Shown piece after piece: positions 1 through 7,126 of a stretch of DNA of 7,126 nucleotides (position 1 is the stretch's first letter; each line of letters opens with the position of its first letter). The DNA lies in NCBI GenBank assembly GCA_007129335.1, contig SKVS01000094.1, positions 1 through 7,126 on the forward strand, in the 5' to 3' direction. The notes under the pieces were generated by a model. It was not told the DNA's origin, did not search any database, and saw only the letters and a program-made list of their open reading frames with translations. The position numbers and the translations under genes were made by a program. Source of the DNA: Spirochaetaceae bacterium (lineage in GTDB: Bacteria; Spirochaetota; Spirochaetia; DSM-27196; Salinispiraceae).

Positions 1-708
1 AGGGTAGAAATTACCAAACTGGTTGTTGAAGCAGCGAATGCTGCGGCGAAAACAGCCGGTGTCTCTATCAGGTATTTGCTCACGTTTAACCGGGGAAAGC
101 AAAACGACAGAGAAATGATTGACCTGTATAAAAAACTCATGAAAGTAAATCTCGATGAGATCGTTGGAATTGACCTTGCTGGCGATGAAATTAACTTTCC
201 CCCAGAATTATTCAAAAAGTTTTTCCAGTATGTGAAAGCCGATGGACGATACTGCACTATCCACGCCGGTGAGGTTTCTCCTCCAAGCCAGATATGGACC
301 TCGATCAAGGAGCTTGGTGCAGACAGAATCGGTCATGGTACATCAGCTATTGATGATAAAGAATTGCAGGATTACCTTAAGGAGCATTTCATCGCCCTTG
401 AACAATGCATCACGTCAAATTATCAGACTGGTTCCTGGGAAGATGAACAACATCATCCTCTGGGTCGGCTTTTTCGTTCTGGAGTACCTGTCACAATCAA
501 TTCAGATGATCCGTTTATTCAAGACACCCTGTTATCAGATGATTACGTAAAAACAGTAAATTACTTTAACTTTACCCTGAAAGATTTGGTACGGGCAAAC
601 AATATTGCAATTGACGCATGCTTCCTGTCCCGCAGGGAAAAGGCTGATCTCAAACTGGGGTACACCGCAGCGGTCAGTGCGTTCAAAAAGAACAACGGCC
701 TTGTATAG
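1..708 (+). CDS. add: Adenosine deaminase, 5'-truncated by window edge
   Basis: The reading frame is open from base 1 and ends at TAG 706-708, giving the last 235 residues of a protein whose family is usually about 330-350 long; the start lies outside the window. Adenosine deaminase is a cytosolic zinc hydrolase that converts adenosine or deoxyadenosine to inosine or deoxyinosine plus ammonia in purine salvage. Counting from base 1, visible family motifs are GIDLAGDE (residues 56-63), HAGE (88-91; zinc-binding His and catalytic Glu), RIGHG (109-113; catalytic His 112) and NSDDP (167-171; zinc-binding and catalytic Asp pair), followed by the usual C-terminal FLSRREK segment. The N-terminal HxH zinc ligands are off the edge. 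The usual ExCPxSN stretch reads EQCITSN, a mild variation. It converges on the yigZ-like gene and shows no functional link to gyrase or dnaA. An adenine deaminase relative is less likely because GIDLAGDE is typical of true adenosine deaminases. Confidence 0.93.
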   Translation, partial: RVEITKLVVEAANAAAKTAGVSIRYLLTFNRGKQNDREMIDLYKKLMKVNLDEIVGIDLAGDEINFPPELFKKFFQYVKADGRYCTIHAGEVSPPSQIWTSIKELGADRIGHGTSAIDDKELQDYLKEHFIALEQCITSNYQTGSWEDEQHHPLGRLFRSGVPVTINSDDPFIQDTLLSDDYVKTVNYFNFTLKDLVRANNIAIDACFLSRREKADLKLGYTAAVSAFKKNNGLV

Positions 709-776
709 TTACTACAGGCGCGAGTAATTATTAAAAACTCAGTCACTTCAAGCAAATTCCCACGAATAATACAGGC
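709..776. other. Short convergent intergenic gap
   Basis: These 68 bases separate the ends of the rightward adenosine deaminase gene and the leftward yigZ-like gene. A bidirectional terminator would be expected here, but the only dyad I see is a 4-bp GAGT/ACTC pair around an AT-rich loop, too weak to call. A 7-bp direct repeat, TACAGGC, occurs at 713-719 and 770-776 and has no clear meaning. Confidence 0.5.
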
Positions 777-1391
777 TTAATCTTGTTTTAGAACCAGTTT
801 TGACTGTCCCCTGGTATAATCTTGAATCAATGACTCGAGTCTGTCCCATTGTTCAACAGGTAGGTTGCCTGTCATGAGAATTTCAGCCCAAAAAGTTTCG
901 TGCAAATCCCTAGCTTCAGCCTCATCAAGCCATGACCTGATTTTCTGATAATGTTCATACCCTATTTGTAATAAAAATGTTTCACGTGAAACAATTTGTT
1001 CTCTGTCGGCTTTATTGAGAACTCCTTTTGCACATTCACCATAGGCCTTGACCAAACCACCAGTTCCTAACTTAGTTCCTCCAAAATAACGTACAATTAC
1101 CAGAAGGCAATTGGTTATTCCCGAACCTTTAAGAACTTCGAGAATTGGCCGTCCTGCAGTTCCCTTTGGTTCACCATCATCGGACATTCCATGAATTTTA
1201 GTATTGCCAGTTCCTAGCTGAAATGCAAAACATACATGATTGGCTTGGGGATGGTTGGCCCTAAGCTCTTGAAGAATAGTTTTTACCTGGGATTCATCAG
1301 AAAGAAAAAAAGCGACCCCTAAGAATCGGGACCGCTTTTCAATCAGTTCATAATCAGGTGAATTTGTGAGAAAAAACTCATTCACCTGCAT
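777..1391 (-). CDS. yigZ: IMPACT/YigZ family protein (UPF0029)
   Basis: A 204-residue protein, the normal length for bacterial YigZ/YvyE proteins. The N-terminal IMPACT domain (about residues 15-125) contains the family signature: SDDGEPKGTAGRPIL at 70-84 and RYFGGTKLGTGGLVKAY at 101-117. A DUF1949-like C-terminal domain follows from about 135 to the end. Eukaryotic IMPACT binds GCN1 and affects translational control. The role of the bacterial members is not firmly known; the fold suggests nucleic-acid or ribosome-related binding, so no reaction is assigned. ATG at 1391 is preferred because it starts 8 bases after the gyrA stop and AGGAA lies 11 bases upstream, inside the last gyrA codons. 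It is therefore probably the last gene of a gyrB-gyrA-yigZ operon and may be translationally coupled to gyrA. Its coding sequence contains a perfect parS-like palindrome at 978-993, covering codons 133-138 between the two domains. The family call is secure; the biological role is open. Confidence 0.93.
   Translation of the reverse strand: MQVNEFFLTNSPDYELIEKRSRFLGVAFFLSDESQVKTILQELRANHPQANHVCFAFQLGTGNTKIHGMSDDGEPKGTAGRPILEVLKGSGITNCLLVIVRYFGGTKLGTGGLVKAYGECAKGVLNKADREQIVSRETFLLQIGYEHYQKIRSWLDEAEARDLHETFWAEILMTGNLPVEQWDRLESLIQDYTRGQSKLVLKQD
978..993. other. parS: parS centromere site (predicted ParB/Spo0J binding site)
   Basis: The 16 bases read TGTTTCACGTGAAACA, a perfect palindrome with no mismatch to the published Bacillus subtilis parS consensus TGTTNCACGTGAAACA. 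ParB loads at such sites, spreads along DNA and works with ParA and SMC in chromosome segregation; chromosomal sites cluster near the origin and often lie inside genes. Here it lies in the yigZ-like gene, about 5.1 kb from the dnaA start. CACGTG occurs nowhere else that I could find in the window. No parA or parB gene is in the window, so the function is inferred from the site and its location. Confidence 0.88.
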
Positions 1392-1399
1392 GAATCTTG

Positions 1400-3958
1400 T
1401 TATTCCTGTTCAGTATTTCCAGATACTTCATCGTCCATTTCCTCATCGTCATCCAGTACTGGTTCGTCTTCCGGCTGATCATCGAGTATTAGATTAGGAT
1501 CGGGTGTTTGTTCCTCATCGTCATCGTCATCTTCTCCCTTTGCAGCGGTCGCTAGGCCAATGACAAAGTCCGGTTTCTGGATGTTGACCACCCTCACACC
1601 CTGACTGTTTCTTCCTTGCTGACTAATCATTTTGGCCCGAACCTTTATGGTGGTTCCCTGACTTGTCATAATAATTATTTTGTCATCATCCTCAACAGAA
1701 AGAACATTTACTACCTCGCCGGATCCCTGGGTAACTGCGTAAATTCTTTGGCCGCCGGTATTCCGCCCATGGGGGGTAAATTCTCCTGCGGAAACCCGTT
1801 TTCCCCGTCCGTACTCGGTAATCATGAGCATGAGCGTGGAATTGTCTACCTCAATAGCACCGGCAAGTTCATCGGCTGCTTTCAGGTTCATTCCTCCAAC
1901 ACCCTTGGCGGTACGACCCATAACCCTTACAAGATTTTGGGAGAACCGTAATCCCCTGCCAGCACGGGAAACCAACAGAATGTCTTTTTCTCCAGATGTT
2001 AGAATTGCTGACACAATTTTATCGTCTCCTTCAAGACCAATTGCAGTAATTCCCCGGGTTTTCGCATTTCGGAAGTCGTTGGTTTTTACTTTTTTCACCC
2101 GTCCCCGACTGGTGACGAAGAAAATGAATTGTTCATCGGAAAATTCTTTCAGTGCAACAACCGCGGCAACATCCTCGTTCGCACTAATTTGGAGCAATCC
2201 ACGGATATGCTGGCCCTTGCTTGTCCTGCTGCCTTCAGGTACCTCATGAACCTTCAACCAGTAGGCCTTACCCTCTGAAGAAAGAATCATAATCATGTCG
2301 TGGGTGGTTGCTACAAAAAGTTGTTGAATAAAATCGTCGTCTCTCAGGGTTGCTGATGAGGATCCCTTACCTCCTCGAGCCTGGGTCCGGTACGAGGAAA
2401 AGGGAACCCGTTTGATATAACCCTTATTGGAAATGAGTACCACCATGTCTTCTTTTTGAATAAGGTCCTCAATATTAATTTCTTCAACCTCATCAAGAAC
2501 AATATCAGTACGCCGGGGTTCTGCAAATTTCCCTGCAATTTCCAGGGTTTCGGTTTTCACTACACCAAGTATTTTCACCTCGCTGGCCAAAAGTTCTTTC
2601 AACTCCTGGATCAGAGCAAGAACTTCCCGTAGTTCTTCCAGAATTTTTCGGGTTTCCAAACTGGTTAGTTTTTGCAAACGCATATCCAGTATGGCCTGGG
2701 CCTGAATTTCCGATAAACTGAACCGAGCCATTAACCGGGAACGGGCTGAATCAACCGAATCAGATTCCTTGATGATTTTAATAACCTCATCAATATTTTC
2801 CAGGGCAATTTTCAAACCTTCCAGAATATGAGCCCGCTCTTCAGCTTTTTTCAGATCGTATTTTGTCCGTCGGATAATTACTTCCCGGCGGTGGTTTACA
2901 AAATGATGGATCATGTCTTTCAAATTCAAAACAACAGGTTTTCCATCGACCAAGGCTAAAGCGTTTACATTAAAGTTAACCTGAAGCTGGGTATGGGAAA
3001 AAAGCTGGTTGAGAATTATTTTCGGACTAGCGCCCCGCTTTAACTCAATAACAATTCGCAAACCGTTTCGGTCTGATTCATCCCGGAGATCCCCAATCCC
3101 ATCGATAACCTTGTCACCCACAAGTTCGGAAATTCGGATTATGAGATTTGCCTTGTTTACCTGGTAAGGTATTTCATGAATGATAATTATATCTTTACCG
3201 GTTTTTGTAGTTTCTATAGAAAATTTAGATCTTACAGTGACTTTCCCCCGCCCAGTTTCGTAGGCCTGGCGAATTCCCCTTTTTCCAAAAATGGTACCGC
3301 CTGTTGGAAAGTCCGGTCCGGAAACATGTTCCATGAGTCCGCTGATTGTTATTTCTGGATCATCAATATATGCAGCAATGGCATCGGCAACCTGGTTAAG
3401 GTTATGGGGAGGAATATTTGTTGCCATTCCTACGGCTATACCGCTGGCACCATTAACCAATAAATAGGGCAGGGCACCGGGAAGAACCGAAGGTTCCTCC
3501 ATGGAGTCATCGTAGTTGGGTACGAAGTCCACAGTTTCTTTTTTAATATCCCGAAGCATCTCCTCTGCAAGCTTGTGCATTTTTGCTTCGGTATACCGCA
3601 TGGCTGCTGGAGGATCTCCATCCACACTTCCAAAGTTTCCCTGGCCGTTAACCAGGGGATACCGCATAGAAAATTCCTGGGCCATTCGGACCAGGGCATC
3701 ATAAACACTTTGGTCACCATGGGGATGAAATTTTCCTAGAACATCCCCAACAATACGGGCACTTTTTTTCGGGGGCTTATCGGAACGAAGTCCCATTTCG
3801 TTCATTCCGTGTAAAATTCTTCGATGAACCGGTTTGAGTCCGTCACGTACATCCGGTAAGGCCCGGGAAACAATAACCGACATGGCGTAAGTCAAATACG
3901 ATTTCTTTACTTCGTCTTCGATGGCAATAGGAATGATTTTCCCTTGATTTTCAGACAT
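1400..3958 (-). CDS. gyrA: DNA gyrase subunit A
   Basis: An 852-residue GyrA, the DNA breakage-reunion and wrapping subunit of the A2B2 gyrase that introduces negative supercoils. The N-terminal winged-helix and tower domains hold the catalytic Tyr122 (AAMRYTE) and a quinolone-determining region at 67-106 with [10 protein letters not shown]; residue 83 is Gln where E. coli has Ser, while Asp87 is retained. A long coiled-coil and dimerisation region covers about 360-480. The C-terminal beta-pinwheel (about 505-805) has a variant GyrA box, QARGGKG, at 526-532, and six blade-like repeats can be followed. The last 44 residues hold 24 Asp/Glu and no Lys or Arg. GyrA is preferred over ParC because of the GyrA box and the adjacent gyrB. 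The start is supported by GGGAG six bases upstream (3965-3969). It lies 67 bases after gyrB and 8 bases before the yigZ-like gene, so it is probably co-transcribed with both. Confidence 0.98.
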   Translation of the reverse strand: MSENQGKIIPIAIEDEVKKSYLTYAMSVIVSRALPDVRDGLKPVHRRILHGMNEMGLRSDKPPKKSARIVGDVLGKFHPHGDQSVYDALVRMAQEFSMRYPLVNGQGNFGSVDGDPPAAMRYTEAKMHKLAEEMLRDIKKETVDFVPNYDDSMEEPSVLPGALPYLLVNGASGIAVGMATNIPPHNLNQVADAIAAYIDDPEITISGLMEHVSGPDFPTGGTIFGKRGIRQAYETGRGKVTVRSKFSIETTKTGKDIIIIHEIPYQVNKANLIIRISELVGDKVIDGIGDLRDESDRNGLRIVIELKRGASPKIILNQLFSHTQLQVNFNVNALALVDGKPVVLNLKDMIHHFVNHRREVIIRRTKYDLKKAEERAHILEGLKIALENIDEVIKIIKESDSVDSARSRLMARFSLSEIQAQAILDMRLQKLTSLETRKILEELREVLALIQELKELLASEVKILGVVKTETLEIAGKFAEPRRTDIVLDEVEEINIEDLIQKEDMVVLISNKGYIKRVPFSSYRTQARGGKGSSSATLRDDDFIQQLFVATTHDMIMILSSEGKAYWLKVHEVPEGSRTSKGQHIRGLLQISANEDVAAVVALKEFSDEQFIFFVTSRGRVKKVKTNDFRNAKTRGITAIGLEGDDKIVSAILTSGEKDILLVSRAGRGLRFSQNLVRVMGRTAKGVGGMNLKAADELAGAIEVDNSTLMLMITEYGRGKRVSAGEFTPHGRNTGGQRIYAVTQGSGEVVNVLSVEDDDKIIIMTSQGTTIKVRAKMISQQGRNSQGVRVVNIQKPDFVIGLATAAKGEDDDDDEEQTPDPNLILDDQPEDEPVLDDDEEMDDEVSGNTEQE
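1403..1534 (-). other. Acidic C-terminal tail of GyrA with TCATCG-type microrepeat
   Basis: This stretch encodes GyrA residues 809-852, with 24 acidic residues in 44 and none basic. At DNA level the Asp/Glu runs appear on the + strand as repeated TCATCG/TCATC units, mainly at 1436-1455 and 1513-1534. In E. coli an acidic tail after the GyrA pinwheel is known to modulate DNA wrapping and supercoiling. An equivalent role here is inference. The repeated codons make length variation by slippage plausible. Confidence 0.7.
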
Positions 3959-3983
3959 GATTTACTCCCATTCTTTCAAATGA

Positions 3984-4017
3984 CCGGAAAAAGGAGATGG
4001 TAAGGTTCCTGTTCCGG
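3984..4017 (-). repeat. Inverted repeat in the gyrB-gyrA spacer
   Basis: The arms CCGGAA (3984-3989) and TTCCGG (4012-4017) are perfect 6-bp complements with a 22-base loop, between the gyrB stop and the gyrA ribosome binding site. No T-run follows, so it is not a classical terminator. It could be a weak intercistronic mRNA hairpin that affects stability or gyrA translation. It could equally be chance, given the short arms and long loop. Confidence 0.3.
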
Positions 4018-4025
4018 GGGATGTT

Positions 4026-5966
<1,941 letters not shown>

Positions 5967-5968
5967 CT

Positions 5969-5997
5969 ATTATAAACGTTGGGCATTAAATAGTAAA
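5969..5997 (-). promoter_or_regulatory. gyrB(-gyrA-yigZ) promoter, sigma-70 type
   Basis: On the minus strand, -35 TTTACT (5992-5997, 4 of 6 consensus bases) is followed after exactly 17 bases by a perfect -10 TATAAT (5969-5974). Transcription would start near 5962, giving a leader of about 26 bases that holds the AAGAGGA ribosome binding site (5942-5948) before gyrB. This is the best promoter match in the window and would serve the whole leftward operon. Gyrase promoters are often supercoiling-sensitive, but the sequence does not show whether this one is. Confidence 0.75.
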
Positions 5998-6010
5998 GCT
6001 AACCCCTAGT

Positions 6011-6038
6011 TTGAACAGAAACTCCAGAATTCAACAAT
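6011..6038 (+). promoter_or_regulatory. Candidate dnaA promoter (weak)
   Basis: TTGAAC (6011-6016) followed after 16 bases by AACAAT (6033-6038) is the best -35/-10 pair I find on the + strand of the spacer, with four or more of six consensus bases in each. It would give a leader of about 60 bases before dnaA. The -10 is poor, and TTGCAC at 6057 with GAAAAT at 6080 is an alternative that would start transcription too close to the ribosome binding site. Treat as a guess. Confidence 0.3.
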
Positions 6039-6045
6039 CCTCTAG

Positions 6046-6056
6046 GCTAAACTAGC
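6046..6056. repeat. Small dyad GCTA-AAC-TAGC upstream of dnaA
   Basis: GCTAAACTAGC has perfect 4-bp inverted arms around a 3-base centre and lies between the candidate dnaA promoter and its ribosome binding site. AAACTAG (6049-6055) is also the exact reverse complement of CTAGTTT at 6006-6012. It looks operator-like, but it is short and no regulator is known from the window. Confidence 0.25.
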
Positions 6057-6090
6057 TTGCACCAAATCCTTATACCAAGGAAAATAGAAC

Positions 6091-6097
6091 AAGGAGG
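6091..6097 (+). promoter_or_regulatory. Ribosome binding site fixing the GTG start of dnaA
   Basis: AAGGAGG is a full Shine-Dalgarno match seven bases before GTG 6105. The frame is open upstream only to the TAA at 6048-6050, and no other start in that stretch has a comparable site, so it decides in favour of the GTG start. Confidence 0.9.
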
Positions 6098-6104
6098 TTA
6101 CCGC

Positions 6105-7126
6105 GTGGACTATCAAGTATTTTGGGATGAGGCTATTAACCAAATCCAGCAAAGTATATCCGAACAGGAATACACCCTATGGTTTGCCCGCCTGGAATAC
6201 CTTCGAAGTGATTCATCGGGAATAGTCATTGGAGTTCCATCGTCGTTCTACCGGGATCAGGTAAAAACCAGGTATCTTCACATGATTAAAACAAAATTGA
6301 CCGAACTCTACGGGGAGCCGATGAACATTGATTTTGAGGTTAAAACCCAGAGCAGTTCCCAACCTCAACCCATAACCAGAAACAGTGACAATTCGCAAAA
6401 CCAGGGGAATGACCTGTATCAGAAAATTCAAACACCAACCCAAACAACCGATTCACCCCAGAGCAAACCTTTCATCCGCGTAGCGAACCATCCGAACCTG
6501 AACAAAGATTATACCTTCGACAACTTTGTTATTGGGGATAATAACAGCTTTGCTGCAAACGCTGCAGTTGCCATTTCAAAGAATCCTGGAACGGGATACA
6601 ACCCCTATTTAATTTATGGGGGAGTTGGTTTGGGGAAAACCCACCTCGTACAGTCCATTGGTAATGCTATACATCGGGAATTTCATGACAAAAAAGTTAT
6701 TTACGTTACCATGGAAAGTTTTACCAACGAGTTTATTGAAAGTATTCAGAACAAAAAATCAAACCACTTTAAAAATAAATACCGTCATGCGGATGTTCTT
6801 CTCATTGATGATATTCACTTCCTGCAAAACAAAACCGAAACTCAGGAAGAACTGTTTCACACCTTCAATGCCTTGTACGACAACAATAAACAAATGGTAT
6901 TTACCTGTGACCGTCCGGTAAGTGAAATCAAGGATTTAACCGACCGCCTCAGAAGTCGATTTGAACGAGGCTTAAAGGTAGACCTCCAACCCCCAAACTA
7001 CGAAACACGGTACGCTATTCTCAAGAAAAAAATTGAAATGAACAGGGTTAATATTCCCGACGCATCAATTGAGCTCATTTGTCGGAATATTACTACGAAT
7101 GTAAGGGATCTTGAGGCAGCCCTGAC
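6105..7126 (+). CDS. dnaA: Chromosomal replication initiator DnaA, 3'-truncated by window edge
   Basis: The frame opens at GTG behind AAGGAGG and stays open to the edge, giving 340 full codons of a protein usually about 440-470 long. DnaA is the AAA+ ATPase that binds DnaA boxes and melts the origin. Domain I (about 1-80) has the characteristic early Trp residues (Trp7, Trp26). Domain II (about 82-132) is a Gln/Asn/Ser/Thr/Pro-rich linker. Domain III carries Walker A GGVGLGKTH (172-180), Walker B LLIDDIHFL (232-240), sensor 1 FTCDRP (266-271) and box VII RLRSRF (281-286) with the candidate arginine finger; the sensor 2 region begins near NVRDLEAAL (332-340). The DNA-binding domain IV is off the edge. 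RFERGL stands where RFEWGL is common. It is divergent from gyrB. Any autoregulation cannot be judged, as no clear DnaA box lies upstream. Confidence 0.97.
   Translation, partial: MDYQVFWDEAINQIQQSISEQEYTLWFARLEYLRSDSSGIVIGVPSSFYRDQVKTRYLHMIKTKLTELYGEPMNIDFEVKTQSSSQPQPITRNSDNSQNQGNDLYQKIQTPTQTTDSPQSKPFIRVANHPNLNKDYTFDNFVIGDNNSFAANAAVAISKNPGTGYNPYLIYGGVGLGKTHLVQSIGNAIHREFHDKKVIYVTMESFTNEFIESIQNKKSNHFKNKYRHADVLLIDDIHFLQNKTETQEELFHTFNALYDNNKQMVFTCDRPVSEIKDLTDRLRSRFERGLKVDLQPPNYETRYAILKKKIEMNRVNIPDASIELICRNITTNVRDLEAAL

Noticed and set aside
242..550. Second + frame inside the adenosine deaminase gene
   Set aside because: It overlaps the conserved HAGE, GHG and SDDP motifs of the real frame and has no family resemblance.
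711..745. Bidirectional terminator between the adenosine deaminase and yigZ-like genes
   Set aside because: The only stem is 4 bp (GAGT/ACTC) around an 11-base AT loop, with no GC-rich stem or T-run.
713..776. TACAGGC direct repeats as attachment-site or insertion footprints
   Set aside because: Seven bases only, with no integrase, transposase or inverted ends between or near them.
1616..1951. Rightward open frame opposite gyrA
   Set aside because: It is antisense to well-conserved GyrA pinwheel codons, has no recognisable motif, and is explained as a shadow; the same holds for the other frames opposite gyrA and gyrB.
6070..6078. TTATACCAA as a DnaA box upstream of dnaA
   Set aside because: It matches only 7 of 9 positions, fails in the CACA half that matters for recognition, and stands alone without further boxes.
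6616..6921. Separate 101-residue + frame within dnaA
   Set aside because: It is out of frame with the Walker A and B codons of dnaA and has no family resemblance; the dnaA frame is the real one.

Overview
The window is a chromosomal core region with the look of an origin-proximal neighbourhood. It carries five protein genes: a 5'-truncated adenosine deaminase (+), an IMPACT/YigZ-family gene (-), gyrA (-), gyrB (-) and a 3'-truncated dnaA (+). Base composition is moderate, somewhat below half GC by eye, and no mobile element, RNA gene or CRISPR array is visible. A gyrB-gyrA pair divergent from dnaA recalls the Borrelia chromosome centre. Together with the DnaA sensor-1 segment FTCDRP it makes a spirochaete (Spirochaetota) the best guess, but the assignment is tentative.

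Layout from left to right: 1-708 is the C-terminal 235 residues of adenosine deaminase, reading rightwards. A 68-base gap with no convincing terminator separates it from a leftward group in which gyrB (5936-4026), gyrA (3958-1400) and yigZ-like (1391-777) follow one another with gaps of 67 and 8 bases. This group is probably one operon. It is driven by a strong sigma-70-type promoter just upstream of gyrB, with a perfect TATAAT and a 17-base spacer. A 168-base spacer separates gyrB from dnaA, which starts with GTG behind a near-perfect Shine-Dalgarno and runs off the right edge.

The signal the genes do not explain is a perfect 16-bp palindrome, TGTTTCACGTGAAACA, at 978-993. It matches the chromosomal parS consensus bound by ParB/Spo0J and lies inside the yigZ-like coding sequence, at the join between its two domains and about 5 kb from dnaA. 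The window therefore combines replication initiation (DnaA), supercoiling control (DNA gyrase) and a probable chromosome-partition centromere.

Other points: GyrA has Gln at position 83 and GyrB has Trp at position 447 (both equal to E. coli numbering), two positions known from quinolone resistance. GyrA has a variant GyrA box and a strongly acidic tail. The gyrB-dnaA spacer has no canonical DnaA box, so the replication origin is not shown to lie there. I see no evidence for a new multi-gene system.
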